64,000 nucleotides of DNA from Comamonas thiooxydans (GCF_002157685.2 NZ_AP026738.1:434001-498000); one strand, 5' to 3'. Positions 43,110 to 52,398 are shown, numbered from the stretch's first letter. Translations and numbers: made by a program. Notes: generated by a model from the letters alone, not told the origin.

Positions 43110-44722
43110 ATATCAAACGCTTTTACGCCCCGACCGCCCGCGAGGCCCTGGCCAAGGCGCGCATGGTTTTTGGCGACGGCACCCTGATTCTCTCCAACCG
43201 CCAGACGCCGGACGGAGTGGAAGTCATGGCTACGGCCGAAGAGACACTGCAGGACATGGATGCCGGCATGCAGGCCGGTTCGCCCCTGCAAAAGGCGCTG
43301 GAGCGCCGCGCCAGCGACGAAGGCATGAGCAGCCTGCGCAAGGAGCATTCGCCCCTGGCTCCCGCTGCTGCCAGGCGCAGCCAGGGCGGTGAAGCCATGA
43401 GTACGCTGGAGCATGTGCAGGCGCGCCAGACGGCCAAGGAAGAGCAGGCCCGCGAGCAGCAGGTTCAGGCCAAGCCCGTCAAGGCCATCAATGAGCTGGC
43501 CCGGCATTCCGTGCAGGACGATGTGGAACAGCTGTCCATGAGCACACTGACCTTCCAGGACTATGTGCGCGAACGCATGCTGCGCCGTCGCCATGAGTCG
43601 TCGCTGGACAGCAGCGAAGCCCTGCCCACTTTTGCCCAGCGCGTGCAGGAGCGCAATAACGAGCGCCCCGCCATGGCAGCCAAGTCTCAGGCGGCCAGCG
43701 CCGCGGTGTCTCGCCACAATCCTCTGCGTCCCGAGAAGATTCAGCTCAAGGAAAGCGCCAGGCCCGCGGCCGTCGCTGCCCCACAGAACTTCATGCAGGA
43801 GATGCAGTCCATGAAGGATCTGATCGAGGAGCGCTTCAACACGCTGACCTGGCTGGGCCAGACGCGTCAGAACCCGATCCAGTCCAGCCTGATGCACAAG
43901 CTCATCCGTGCCGGATACTCGCCCGCACTTGCACGTGCGCTGATCGAGAAGCTGCCGGAGACGCTCTCCGCTGGCGACGCCGTGCGCTGGCTGATGCAGG
44001 TGCTGGAGCGCAATCTGCGCACCGATGCCGCCCAGCCCGCCATCTACGAGCAAGGCGGAGTGTTTGCCCTGGTCGGCGCGACCGGTGTGGGCAAGACCAC
44101 GACCACGGCCAAGCTGGCGGCGCTGTGCGCGGCCAAGCATGGTCCTGCATCCGTGGGCCTGATCACGCTGGATACCTATCGCATCGGTGGTCATGACCAG
44201 CTGCGCACCTATGCCCGCATGCTGGGCATGGTGGCCCATCAGGCCCATGACAAGGCCGCGTTGCAGGACCTGCTGGGTCTGCTGCAAAGCAAGAAGATGG
44301 TGCTGATCGACACGACCGGCGTGGCTCCGCGTGATCCGCGCAAGGATGAGATCATGGATGTGTTGGCCATTGAGGGCGTTCAGCAGTTGCTGGCCGTCAA
44401 TGCGGCCGCACAGGGCGACGCGCAGGACGATGTCATGCAGGCCTTCAAGGCGCGCGGCTCGCAGCATGCCATCCTCACCAAGGTCGATGAAGCCGTGAAG
44501 GTCGGTCCCTCGGTGGATACGCTGATTCGTCATCAGATCCAGCTGCGTGGTGTGACCAATGGTCAGCGCGTGCCCGAAGACTTCGAGCGCGCCAATGCGC
44601 AGTTGCTGGTCTCGGCCTCCATGCGCTCGGCTGCCAAGTCGGCGTTTGATCCGCAGTCGCTGGATCTGGACTTCTTCTTTACCCCTTCGTCCGCCAGCGG
44701 CGCAGAGGCTGCCCATGCTTGA
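43106..44722 (+). CDS. flhF: FlhF, SRP-type GTPase for flagellar placement
   Basis: 538 residues: an N-terminal basic B region (MNIKRFYAPTAREALAKARMVFGDGTLILSNRQTPDGVEVMA), a long Ala/Gln-rich linker to about residue 220, and the N and G domains. G motifs: GATGVGKTTTTAKLA near residue 327, TLDTYRIGGHDQLRTYA, VLIDTTGVAPRD and LTKVDEA. FlhF sets the site and number of polar flagella. The first base block overlaps the flhA stop, and it is followed by an FlhG-like gene. Confidence 0.96.
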   Translation: MNIKRFYAPTAREALAKARMVFGDGTLILSNRQTPDGVEVMATAEETLQDMDAGMQAGSPLQKALERRASDEGMSSLRKEHSPLAPAAARRSQGGEAMSTLEHVQARQTAKEEQAREQQVQAKPVKAINELARHSVQDDVEQLSMSTLTFQDYVRERMLRRRHESSLDSSEALPTFAQRVQERNNERPAMAAKSQAASAAVSRHNPLRPEKIQLKESARPAAVAAPQNFMQEMQSMKDLIEERFNTLTWLGQTRQNPIQSSLMHKLIRAGYSPALARALIEKLPETLSAGDAVRWLMQVLERNLRTDAAQPAIYEQGGVFALVGATGVGKTTTTAKLAALCAAKHGPASVGLITLDTYRIGGHDQLRTYARMLGMVAHQAHDKAALQDLLGLLQSKKMVLIDTTGVAPRDPRKDEIMDVLAIEGVQQLLAVNAAAQGDAQDDVMQAFKARGSQHAILTKVDEAVKVGPSVDTLIRHQIQLRGVTNGQRVPEDFERANAQLLVSASMRSAAKSAFDPQSLDLDFFFTPSSASGAEAAHA

Positions 44723-45572
44723 GCGCCGCTCGCCCCTGCATCAGGGCATGGCTCTGCATATGAGCGATGCCAGCACCGCCGGCTTGCGCGTGCTGGCCGT
44801 GCTGCACAGTGCGTCAGGTGCCGCTGCCGAGCAGGCCGTGCTGTGGCCGCTGTGCGCCCAACTGCAGCGCCTGGGCCAGAAGGTGCTGGTGCTTGATGGC
44901 AGCCAGGCCGAATCCTTTCACATGCCAGGTCTTGCCCAGCTGCTGGCGCAGCATGCCTGGCAGGCCCAGGCGGGACTGCGCGCAAGCATCGGCGATGCCC
45001 AGTCGGTGGCCAGCCTGCCGGCGCGGCAGGGTCTCAAGCAACTGAAGGCCTCGGCCGACGAGATGGGGCTGGGCATGCTGACGGCCCTGCAAGCCTATGT
45101 GCGCGGCTACACCACCGTGATCATCTATGCGAGCAGCGAAACCTTGACGCCGCTGCTGCAAGGTCAGGGCCTGCAGCCGCTGCTGGTCGTACCGCCCGAT
45201 TCCGAGCACCTGATCGAAAGCTACCGCCAGCTCAAGCATCTGGCTGTGTTTGCCGGCGTGGAATGCACGATTGCCGCACTGGAAGCGCCGCTGACAGCAG
45301 ACGGTCCACAGAAATACGACTGGAGCCGCAAGCAGAGCAGCTCGCAGACGGCCAAGCAAAACGCTCAGACACGCTTGCAGCGTCTGAATGCGCTGCTACA
45401 GTGTTCGCAGCGCCACCTGGGCGATGCCCCGGTGCTCATGCGCCTGCGCTGGCGTCAGGCCAGCGATCTGCATCAGCTCACGCTGCACATGCTCAAGACG
45501 GCCTGCATCCTGCCCATGCATGCCCAGCCCACGGCGGCTGCCGCGCCTGAATCTCTTGTCTGGAGCCATTGA
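44715..45572 (+). CDS. FlhG/FleN-like protein lacking a P-loop
   Basis: 285 residues; the start at 44715 overlaps the flhF stop by eight bases. Position between flhF and fliA is that of flhG/fleN, the MinD-like partner that limits flagellar number. Strand-helix order also matches: LRVLAVLHSASGAAAEQAV where the P-loop should be, QKVLVLDGS, TTVIIYASSET, then VVPPDSEHLIESYRQLKHLA. No GKGGxGKS-type motif, and therefore no obvious ATP binding, can be found. The C-terminal ~100 residues are not recognised. It is probably a divergent or regulatory paralogue. Confidence 0.7.
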   Translation: MLERRSPLHQGMALHMSDASTAGLRVLAVLHSASGAAAEQAVLWPLCAQLQRLGQKVLVLDGSQAESFHMPGLAQLLAQHAWQAQAGLRASIGDAQSVASLPARQGLKQLKASADEMGLGMLTALQAYVRGYTTVIIYASSETLTPLLQGQGLQPLLVVPPDSEHLIESYRQLKHLAVFAGVECTIAALEAPLTADGPQKYDWSRKQSSSQTAKQNAQTRLQRLNALLQCSQRHLGDAPVLMRLRWRQASDLHQLTLHMLKTACILPMHAQPTAAAAPESLVWSH

Positions 45573-45577
45573 CTGCC

Positions 45578-46297
45578 ATGTACACCGCCAAAGGCCAACT
45601 CGACCGCGACGCGCTGATTCGTCAGCATGTGCCGCTTGTGCGTCGGATTGCCTTGCACATGATCGCCAAACTGCCACCGAACGTCGAGCTGGATGATTTG
45701 ATCCAGGTCGGCATGATCGGTCTGGCCGAAGCGCTGTCGCGCTTCGAGAGCGAGCAAGGCGTGCAATTCGACACTTTCGCCAGCCAGCGCATCCGTGGTG
45801 CCATGCTGGACGAACTGCGCGAAGGCGACTGGATGAGCCGCAGTTCGCGCAAAAGCCAGAAGGAAATCGAGCAGGCGCTCAACCGCCTGGAGCAGCGTCT
45901 GGGCCGGCCCCCGCTGGAGTCGGAGATCGCTGCCGAGCTGGGCATGGCCCTGGACGACTATCAGTCTCTGCTGGGCAAGGTGCGCGGCACGCAGCTGGTC
46001 TATCTCGAGGACATAGGCGGCGGTGACGGCGACGATGGCGATGACTATCTGGAGCGGCATGTGGCCGACTCGGGCGCCGACCCCTTTGCCTTGCTGCGCG
46101 ACCAGCGCATGCGCTCCGCATTGGTCGAGGCCATCAAGACCCTGCCGGAGCGCGAGCAGTACGTGATGGGCATGTACTACGAGCACGACATGAACCTCAA
46201 GGAAATCGCGGCCGTGCTCGGCGTGACCGAGTCGCGGGTCTGCCAGCTGCACAGCCAGGCCATCGCCCGCCTGCGCACCAAGATGCGCTCGCATTGA
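45578..46297 (+). CDS. fliA: FliA, flagellar sigma-28 factor
   Basis: 239 residues from 45578 (MYTAKGQLDRDALIRQHVPLVRRIALHM). Region 2 shows LPPNVELDDLIQVGMIGLAEALSRFE and FDTFASQRIRGAMLDELREGDWMSR. Region 4 ends LPEREQYVMGMYYEHDMNLKEIAAVLGVTESRVCQLHSQAIARLR. FliA transcribes late genes (flagellin, cap, motor, chemotaxis) once FlgM is exported. It lies five bases after the FlhG-like gene. Confidence 0.97.
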   Translation: MYTAKGQLDRDALIRQHVPLVRRIALHMIAKLPPNVELDDLIQVGMIGLAEALSRFESEQGVQFDTFASQRIRGAMLDELREGDWMSRSSRKSQKEIEQALNRLEQRLGRPPLESEIAAELGMALDDYQSLLGKVRGTQLVYLEDIGGGDGDDGDDYLERHVADSGADPFALLRDQRMRSALVEAIKTLPEREQYVMGMYYEHDMNLKEIAAVLGVTESRVCQLHSQAIARLRTKMRSH

Positions 46298-46340
46298 TCA
46301 CTTAAACGGCTCGCCAGGCGCGGGCCGTTCACCACAACAG

Positions 46341-46390
46341 AAGCCGCCGCGCTGACAGATTCCATCTGCCCACGCGGCGGCTTTGCTTTT
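46341..46390 (+). terminator. Terminator after fliA
   Basis: AAGCCGCCGCG (46341-46351) pairs with CGCGGCGGCTT (46373-46383), and TTGCTTTTG follows. It closes the flh-fliA transcript 44 bases after the stop. Confidence 0.8.
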
Positions 46391-46495
46391 GTGACGCAGC
46401 CTGGCTGCGTTCTGGTGCTTCGCTATCGATAGCTTGTGGCGTTCTACGGCATTGGGTTCATGGATGTTTTGATCGATCATTCGTCGTCGCTGCAA

Positions 46496-46536
46496 ACCAA
46501 AAACCCTGTTGCATTGCTGCAGCAGGGCTTTTGGTC
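46496..46536. terminator. Bidirectional terminator between fliA and the fliT-like gene
   Basis: ACCAAAAACCCTG and CAGGGCTTTTGGT pair around TTGCATTGCTGCAG-like loop sequence, with A-run and T-run on the two sides. It serves the minus-strand fliDST genes and backs up the fliA terminator. Confidence 0.75.
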
Positions 46537-46551
46537 TGAGTGGCTTTGCAA

Positions 46552-46851
46552 TCAGTGCATCACATGCGGCTGACCGTCGAACATATGCTCGAAGCTGGCC
46601 AGCCAGGGCTCGGCAAGCACGCGAATCTGGGCATCGTTGCGCAAGATGCGTTGCATGATGCGCGCCTTTTCCTTACGCAGTTCGGGCGCCAGCTTTTCAT
46701 CTCGCGAGCGAAAGCGCAGCTGCTCGATCAGCACGGCACAAGTGCCCTCATAGCGCGCAACACCATCCCAGTCCTTGGCCTGGGCGGCCTGCAGCATCTT
46801 GGCGCTGCTTTCCTCTATGGCGCGGTAGAAGTCGATCAATGTGTGCTCCAT
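46552..46851 (-). CDS. fliT: FliT-like flagellar export chaperone
   Basis: 99 residues, helical, with the FliT pattern of an N-terminal helix (LIDFYRAIEESSAKMLQAAQAKDWDGVARYE) and a charged second helix (LRKEKARIMQRILRNDAQIRVL). FliT binds the filament cap FliD and restrains class II gene activation in enterics. The assignment relies on size, helix layout and position two genes after fliD. Only three bases separate it from fliS. Confidence 0.75.
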   Translation of the reverse strand: MEHTLIDFYRAIEESSAKMLQAAQAKDWDGVARYEGTCAVLIEQLRFRSRDEKLAPELRKEKARIMQRILRNDAQIRVLAEPWLASFEHMFDGQPHVMH

Positions 46852-46854
46852 TTT

Positions 46855-47271
46855 TTAGGCAGCAGCGGGTGCTGGTGCATTGGTTATTTCATTCCAGCCC
46901 TGTGCCACCGTGCTCACAAGGCCTGCGACCTCATCGACCATGCTTGCATCGTTGCGAGCATTGGCCAAGGTCAACCGGGTGGTGCAGTACTCATAGAGCG
47001 AGGCCAGGTTGCCGGCCAGCTCGCCCCCTTTTTCGCGGTCCAGCGCGCCCAGCAGGCCCTCCTGGAGAATGCGTACTGCCTTGCCTATATGGCGCACTTT
47101 CTCATTGATATCGCCGCGCTCGATCGCGCCGCGTGCCGCATTGATGGAGGCAAGCAGGCCATCAAACAGCATCTTGATCAACTGCTGAGGCGATGCGCTG
47201 TCCACCATGGATTGCACACCCACCTGACGGTAAGCCGACATTGCGCGCGCATTGGCTGGGGAAAACATCAC
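46855..47271 (-). CDS. fliS: FliS, flagellin export chaperone
   Basis: 138 residues with the FliS signature YRQVGVQSMVDSASPQQLIKMLFDGLLASINAARGAIERGDI near the start and YCTTRLTLANARND later. FliS binds the C-terminal helix of flagellin and prevents premature polymerisation. GGAG lies ahead of the ATG, and a sigma-28-type promoter is 40-65 bases upstream. Confidence 0.95.
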   Translation of the reverse strand: MMFSPANARAMSAYRQVGVQSMVDSASPQQLIKMLFDGLLASINAARGAIERGDINEKVRHIGKAVRILQEGLLGALDREKGGELAGNLASLYEYCTTRLTLANARNDASMVDEVAGLVSTVAQGWNEITNAPAPAAA

Positions 47272-47310
47272 AAAACTCCTTTGTTGCAGTTTCTCAAATT
47301 ACTGTTTTGC

Positions 47311-47337
47311 TTATCGACCGACTCAGGGGGCAATTAA
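47311..47337 (-). promoter_or_regulatory. Probable sigma-28 promoter of fliS
   Basis: On the minus strand TTAA (47337-47334), 15 bases, then GTCGATAA (47318-47311). The sigma-28 consensus is TAAA-N15/16-GCCGATAA, so each element has one mismatch. It lies between fliD and fliS, allowing fliS-fliT their own late promoter. Confidence 0.6.
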
Positions 47338-47361
47338 GTCCTTTCTGCAGGCTTCAATAGC

Positions 47362-48777
47362 TTAGCTGCTGGACTTGTTCCATGTAGTTACTTGCTGGGC
47401 GACATAGTTATCCAAGGCTTTCAGGCTGGCCATCTGCGTATCCAGGCGCGAATACTGGGCACGCACGCGCGCTTCATAGGCAGTCACACGTGCGGTCTGG
47501 CGTTCCTGATCGGCCGTATTGCGCTTGAGCGCATTCTTGAGCGTCTCGTCCTTGGTCGAGAAGGTGCCGCCAGTGGCCAGCATACCGCTTGTGAAGTCCT
47601 TCATGCGCACGGCCAGGCCGTCCTGGCTGGCATCGGCGACGTCTGCGGTGAAGAACTTGGACATGCTCTCCGGGTCCTTGAGGGCCTTGTCCAGCTTGGT
47701 ATCGTCAATCTTGAGCGTGCCGTCTGTCTGAAAGGCAATGCCCATCTGCGACAAGCTGGTGAACGCGCCACCTTCTCCCCCTGGGCCTGAGAGCAAACGA
47801 CGCATTGCAGACTGGAGGTTGATGGCGGTTGAATCGCCTTGCAAGGTGCCAGCTGTCTTGCTGTCCTTGTCATAGGCGGTCATGGTCTTCAGGGCGTTGC
47901 TGAGTGCGTTGTATGACTCCACTAGATTTTTCAGCGCTGTCTTGGCTGTCGCCGTGTCATTGGCAATGGTGATGCGCACCGGAGCAGCATCTTTCGCTGA
48001 CTTTTGAGCTACCGTCAGCGTCACACCCGCAGCCACCTCTTCAAACACATTGGTGTGCGAGGCCATGTCGATGCCGTTGATCTTGGCCAGAGTGTCCTGC
48101 GCCTCAACGGAACGCTTCATGGTCCCGTCGGTGCCGTTGTAAGCAAATTGCTGCAGCCCAGCGCCTTCGGCCTCCACAGAGAAGGCAGAGTTCACGCCCG
48201 TGGTCTTGGATTGCAGCACCAGGCGTTCGCCTGTGTGGTCCTTGAGCACGGTGGCACTGACATCGCCCTTGGCGGCATTGATCTTGGCTGCAATCTTGGC
48301 CAGAGAGTCATCTTCGGCGGTGATCACGACCTCAAAGCTGACGTCCTTGCCATCTTTGGTATTGGGTGTCAGTCCATTGGCGCCAAAGGTTCCCATGGAA
48401 ATGGTCAGCTTGCCAGGTCCCAGAGTGGTGCCACTGGCCACCAGGCCGGAGCCAATGGTCTGGCCCGCCGCCATCTGCGACACTTCCACGTCATAAGTGG
48501 CTTGCACTGCACTGGAGGTTGCCGTGCCGGTCACTTGGGCAGAGTTGGAGGAGGTCAGCGTGTTGCCAAGCCACGTGGCGGGCTTTGCCAGCTTGTCCAC
48601 CTGATCCTGCAGATTGGAGATTTGCGACTTGAGCTGGCTAAAGGCCGAGATCTGGGTATTGATACCAGTGGCCTTGGTCTGCAGCGCTGCGATGGGCTTG
48701 GACTCTAGCGCCACCAGTTGTTTGACAATGGTTTCTACTTCCAGGCCGCTGCCAATACCGACTGAGCTGATCGCCAT
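47362..48777 (-). CDS. fliD: FliD, filament cap
   Basis: 471 residues from 48777 (MAISSVGIGSGLEVETIVKQLVALESKPIAAL), the usual FliD start; a longer frame is rejected. The C-terminal part carries the conserved helices (LVESYNALSNALKTMTAYDKDSKTAGTLQGDS, then NTADQERQTARVTAYEARVRAQYSRLDTQMASLKALDNYVAQQVTTW). It caps the growing filament and folds flagellin at the tip. It is preceded by a bidirectional terminator and followed by fliS. Confidence 0.95.
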   Translation of the reverse strand: MAISSVGIGSGLEVETIVKQLVALESKPIAALQTKATGINTQISAFSQLKSQISNLQDQVDKLAKPATWLGNTLTSSNSAQVTGTATSSAVQATYDVEVSQMAAGQTIGSGLVASGTTLGPGKLTISMGTFGANGLTPNTKDGKDVSFEVVITAEDDSLAKIAAKINAAKGDVSATVLKDHTGERLVLQSKTTGVNSAFSVEAEGAGLQQFAYNGTDGTMKRSVEAQDTLAKINGIDMASHTNVFEEVAAGVTLTVAQKSAKDAAPVRITIANDTATAKTALKNLVESYNALSNALKTMTAYDKDSKTAGTLQGDSTAINLQSAMRRLLSGPGGEGGAFTSLSQMGIAFQTDGTLKIDDTKLDKALKDPESMSKFFTADVADASQDGLAVRMKDFTSGMLATGGTFSTKDETLKNALKRNTADQERQTARVTAYEARVRAQYSRLDTQMASLKALDNYVAQQVTTWNKSSS

Positions 48778-48835
48778 ATAAAACTCCCTCTGCGCAGGAC
48801 CGCAGGCGTGTGGCAAGCCTGGTCTGCGTCATTGA

Positions 48836-48864
48836 ACAAACGGCGCCTTTCGCGCCGTCTTTAT
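48836..48864. terminator. Bidirectional terminator between fliC copy 1 and fliD
   Basis: ACGGCGC (48840-48846) pairs with GCGCCGT (48852-48858). TTTGTT follows on the minus strand and CTTTAT on the plus. On the minus strand TAAA also lies 15 bases before GCCG here, a weak sigma-28-like overlap that might serve fliD. Confidence 0.65.
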
Positions 48865-48933
48865 GGACAGTACTACGCATTGTGTTTCGGCAAGCCGAAG
48901 CAGAACTTGAGTACAAAATGCCAAGTGCCAGTA

Positions 48934-50517
48934 TCAGCCTTGCAGCAGCTTGAGCACTTGCTGTGGCAGCTGATTGGCCTGTGCGACCATGGCCGTGCCT
49001 GCCTGCTGCAGAATCTGTGTCCGGCTCAGATTGGCGGTTTCGGTTGCGAAGTCGGCGTCCATGATGCGGCTGCGGGAGGCGGACAGATTTTCCGAGTTGA
49101 CGCTCAGGTTTTCAACCGTGGTTTCAAAACGGCTTTGAATGGCGCCCAACGTGGCTCGTGCGCCATTGACTGCTTTCAAGGCTGCGTCCATTGCCAAGAT
49201 GGCGTTATCGGCTTGTTCCGCATCTGTCACGCTGAGGTTTGTAAAGCCTTGGACATCTGTCTGCGCGGCTACAAAGCTGCGGGAACCCGATATGTTGCTC
49301 GGATCATTGGCAATCGTATTGCCAACTGTCAGTCCTGTGGCCTTTTCCAGTTCTGTTGGGTTGGAAGTTGGCGTGGCGGCAGCTACAGTAATGTCACCGC
49401 CGTCCGAACTCAGAACCAAACCGCCATTCACGATGGAGGCGGTGACCTTTGAGTTGGGGGCTGGGTATGTTGCCGAATTTATCTGGGTAACCAGATCGTT
49501 CACGCGTTTTGACGCGCTCTCCTGTGGTGACAGATTAAAGGTTGCACCGTTGATGGTCACGCCTGCTGGGCCCATGCCGCCAGAAGCAACTTGCTTGCCG
49601 GCCAGCGCGGTAATGGTGCCCGTACCAATAGGGTCTACTGGGGCAGGAGAACCTGTTTGTGCCGTGGGTACCAGAGTCACATTCGTTGTAGTGTCGTTTG
49701 CAATCACTATCTTCGAGTTGACACTGTCTAAAGTAGCAGTTACACCAAGTGGAAGCGTTGTTTGGAGAGCTGTTAAAAACTTGCTCTGGGCGTCAGCAAT
49801 ACTTGTCCCGTTTGAAACGGCTGCCACATTCGCGGGTGTTCCATTGATAGCAACACTGACGGCAGGGTATGTGAATGTGCCTGGTACAGCTTGCTCTGGA
49901 GCTTTTAGATCGATTGTTGTGGTTGTGGGTACGGTCACAGCAGCAGTATCACCAACCACACCGGCGCCTGTGATCTTGGCAGGTAAAGCCACACTGTCCC
50001 ATGTGCCGAGTGCATCCAGATTGGCGTTTACGATGCCAGAAATATCAATAGTCTGCCCCTGATTGGCACCAACCTGAAACGCCATATTGGTAAACGAGCC
50101 ATCAAGCAGCTTGGTGCCGTTGAAGCTGGTCTGCTGCGCCACGCGTGTGACTTCTGCCTTGAGTTGCTGCACTTCGGCATCCAACGCAGCACGGTCTTCC
50201 GCCGAGTTGGTGGCATTACGCGCCTGAACAGCCAGTTCGCGAATGCGTTGCAGATTGCTACCCAGGGAGCCCAATGCGCCTTCGGCGGTCTGCGCAAGGG
50301 AAATACCGTCATTGGCGTTGCGCATCGCAACCGTGAGGCCGCGCACCTGCGTAGTCATGCGTTCGGAAATGGCCAGGCCGGCTGCATCATCCTTGGCGCT
50401 GTTGATGCGCAAGCCCGAGGACAGGCGCTGCATGGAGGTAGCCAGCTGGCTTTGGGACGAGCTCAGATTGCGTTGCGCATTGAGCGACTGGATATTGGTA
50501 TTGATAATGGCTGCCAT
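48934..50517 (-). CDS. fliC: Flagellin, copy 1 (longer)
   Basis: 527 residues from 50517, where CAGGAG precedes [18 protein letters not shown]. The N-terminal ~170 and C-terminal ~90 residues ([17 protein letters not shown], [49 protein letters not shown]) are the conserved D0/D1 helices. The central domain (about residues 175-435) is variable and its DNA is visibly less GC-rich. It is the filament subunit. No strong sigma-28 promoter is visible, in contrast to the second copy, so it may be expressed less or through other control. Confidence 0.95.
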   Translation of the reverse strand: MAAIINTNIQSLNAQRNLSSSQSQLATSMQRLSSGLRINSAKDDAAGLAISERMTTQVRGLTVAMRNANDGISLAQTAEGALGSLGSNLQRIRELAVQARNATNSAEDRAALDAEVQQLKAEVTRVAQQTSFNGTKLLDGSFTNMAFQVGANQGQTIDISGIVNANLDALGTWDSVALPAKITGAGVVGDTAAVTVPTTTTIDLKAPEQAVPGTFTYPAVSVAINGTPANVAAVSNGTSIADAQSKFLTALQTTLPLGVTATLDSVNSKIVIANDTTTNVTLVPTAQTGSPAPVDPIGTGTITALAGKQVASGGMGPAGVTINGATFNLSPQESASKRVNDLVTQINSATYPAPNSKVTASIVNGGLVLSSDGGDITVAAATPTSNPTELEKATGLTVGNTIANDPSNISGSRSFVAAQTDVQGFTNLSVTDAEQADNAILAMDAALKAVNGARATLGAIQSRFETTVENLSVNSENLSASRSRIMDADFATETANLSRTQILQQAGTAMVAQANQLPQQVLKLLQG

Positions 50518-50672
50518 GGCGTGTGCTCCTGTTTCAAGCCAGTAAACCGGCGACGTACTAGCCGTTTTCACGACCAGCGACGGCGCTGGCCCACGTGACC
50601 GGAAACACGGACGAAGTCTGGTATTCCGGGTACGAGGATTGTTGGAGCAAGCCATGCAGGACATAAGACCGA

Positions 50673-50700
50673 TAAGAGGCCTAAAGTCCTGCCATTTTTA
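50673..50700 (-). promoter_or_regulatory. Weak sigma-28-like promoter candidate of flagellin copy 1
   Basis: Minus-strand TAAA (50700-50697), 16 bases, then GCCTCTTA (50680-50673), which matches GCCGATAA in five of eight positions. It would give a leader of about 150 bases. Confidence 0.3.
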
Positions 50701-50735
50701 CAATTGACGGTTACATATAGAGTGCAGCTGGGCAG

Positions 50736-50760
50736 CAAAAAGGCCTCCCGAGGGAGGCCT
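50736..50760 (-). terminator. Rho-independent terminator of flagellin copy 2
   Basis: The minus-strand stem AGGCCTCCC/GGGAGGCCT (50741-50760) is followed by TTTTTGC. It lies about 50 bases past the stop of the second flagellin gene and isolates the two flagellin transcripts. Confidence 0.85.
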
Positions 50761-50811
50761 GGAATGGCGCAGACTGCACCGGCGCATGGCTGGCGCAGCT
50801 GCTTGACGCAA

Positions 50812-52326
50812 TTAACGCAGCAGGGACAGCACGCCCTGGGGCAGCTGGTTGGCCTGGGCCACCATCGCCGTGCCGGCTTGCTGCAGAATCTGCGAGCGGC
50901 TCAGATTGGCGGTTTCTGCAGCGAAGTCTGCATCGGTGATGCGGGACTTGGAAGCCGACAGATTTTCGCTGTTCACGCTCAGGTTGGAAACCACGGATTC
51001 AAAGCGGTTCTGAATGGCACCCAGGTCGGCACGTGCGGAGTTGACAGACTTGAGGGCTGCGTCCATGGCCAGGATCGCGTTGTCGGCACCAGACACAGTG
51101 GAAATGTCCAAACCAGAGAATCCAGTTTGCTCAGCTGCAGGACTGGCGAGCTTGCTCACCACAGACAGACCGGTTTGGGCTGTTAACGCCGCAGCGTTAG
51201 CCGCCGCATTAGGAGCTGTGCCCAAAGCGATATTAATGTCGCGGTCAGACGTCAGCTTCAGTTTTCCATCCTCCAGCGAGGCTGTAACTTTAGTTGCACC
51301 AGTTTGGGCATTGATGGCTGCCACCAAGTCTTTGTTGCGATTTTCTACACCAACGGTCACGCCAACGTCAATCGTCGCGCCATTCAGAGAGAAGGAGGTT
51401 GCTGCAAAAACAGTATCGCCAGGTGAAGTGCCAGCAACTTTCGTGACTTCAGCTGCTGCAACTGTGGTTGTACCGCTTTCGATTTTTGGGGGGACGGCAG
51501 TTCCGGCCGATTTATTGGTCAAGGTCAATCCAGCAGCGGCTGTATAAGTTGCCGTGTAGGAGCCATCCAGTCCCGCGCTCTGCAAGCCAGCGTTCACACT
51601 AGCCAGCGTCGCTGCATCGCCTGTGCCTGCTGTAGTGTCAACCGAAAAATTCAGCGTAGCGCCATCAACTTTGATATTGACCGCTTGACCATTGGTGAAA
51701 GCCGTCGTGGGCTTATAAACAGCTGAAGCAGCGACAGCTGTTGCCCCTGCAGCACTACCTGTAGGAACCTTTGCAGTTTCAGGCGCGGCAGCTTGAACCA
51801 CACTATTCCAAGTGCCCAACTTGGAAATATCTGCATTGACAATACTGTCAACCTTGATTGTTTGGCCTTGGTTGGCGCCGACTTGGAATTCCTTTGCAGT
51901 GAAAGAGCCATCCAGCAGCTTGGTGCCGTTGAACGAGGTGTCGGTGGCAACACGGCTAATTTCGCTCTTGAGCTGATCCACTTCCTTTTGCAGGGCTGCA
52001 CGGTCTTCGGTGGAGTTAGTGGCATTGCGCGACTGCACAGCCAGTTCACGAATACGCTGCAGGTTGCCGCCAATGGTGCTCAGTGCGCCTTCAGCAGTCT
52101 GGGCCAGCGAAACGCCGTCATTGGCATTGCGCTGTGCCTGGTTCAGACCGCGAACCTGAGCGCTCATGCGCTCGGCAATGGCCAGGCCGGCTGCATCGTC
52201 CTTGGCGCTATTGATGCGCATACCCGAAGACAGACGCTGCATGGAGGTCGACAGCGAAGATTGCGAGGTGCCCAGGTTGCGCTGTGCGTTGAGCGACTGG
52301 ATATTGGTGTTGATGGTCATTGCCAT
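50812..52326 (-). CDS. fliC: Flagellin, copy 2
   Basis: 504 residues. The start at 52326 has AAGGAG eight bases upstream ([18 protein letters not shown]). Conserved termini match copy 1 closely: [22 protein letters not shown] near residue 33 and [50 protein letters not shown] at the end. The central domain (about 175-410) differs strongly in sequence from copy 1 and is Thr/Ala-rich. A very good sigma-28 promoter and a stem-loop leader precede it, so this is probably the main filament subunit. Confidence 0.96.
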   Translation of the reverse strand: MAMTINTNIQSLNAQRNLGTSQSSLSTSMQRLSSGMRINSAKDDAAGLAIAERMSAQVRGLNQAQRNANDGVSLAQTAEGALSTIGGNLQRIRELAVQSRNATNSTEDRAALQKEVDQLKSEISRVATDTSFNGTKLLDGSFTAKEFQVGANQGQTIKVDSIVNADISKLGTWNSVVQAAAPETAKVPTGSAAGATAVAASAVYKPTTAFTNGQAVNIKVDGATLNFSVDTTAGTGDAATLASVNAGLQSAGLDGSYTATYTAAAGLTLTNKSAGTAVPPKIESGTTTVAAAEVTKVAGTSPGDTVFAATSFSLNGATIDVGVTVGVENRNKDLVAAINAQTGATKVTASLEDGKLKLTSDRDINIALGTAPNAAANAAALTAQTGLSVVSKLASPAAEQTGFSGLDISTVSGADNAILAMDAALKSVNSARADLGAIQNRFESVVSNLSVNSENLSASKSRITDADFAAETANLSRSQILQQAGTAMVAQANQLPQGVLSLLR

Positions 52327-52355
52327 GATGCGAACTCCTTGATGCGATCAAAACG

Positions 52356-52398
52356 TCGCCGCCACAGTGACCTGAGACTTCTCAGGGTGGGCGGCGGC
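52356..52398 (-). other. Stem-loop in the leader of flagellin copy 2
   Basis: In the mRNA a GCCGCC/GGCGGC outer pairing encloses a CCTGAGA/TCTCAGG hairpin. It ends about 30 bases before the start codon. It fits a 5' mRNA-stabilising structure, common for highly expressed flagellins. This is an inference from base pairing by eye. Confidence 0.5.

Noticed and set aside
42788..44716. A 642-codon minus-strand frame opposite flhA and flhF
   Set aside because: It is antisense to certain genes, and its translation is His/Gln/Gly-rich, typical of GC-rich shadow frames.
49139..50062. A 307-codon plus-strand frame opposite the flagellin copy 1 variable domain
   Set aside because: The minus-strand flagellin is continuous through this region and its ends are conserved. 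The antisense frame has no ribosome site or recognisable domain.
50669..50678. ACCGATAAG on the plus strand near the flagellin genes, resembling a sigma-28 -10 box
   Set aside because: It points away from both flagellin genes on the plus strand, has no TAAA at the correct distance and has no gene downstream.
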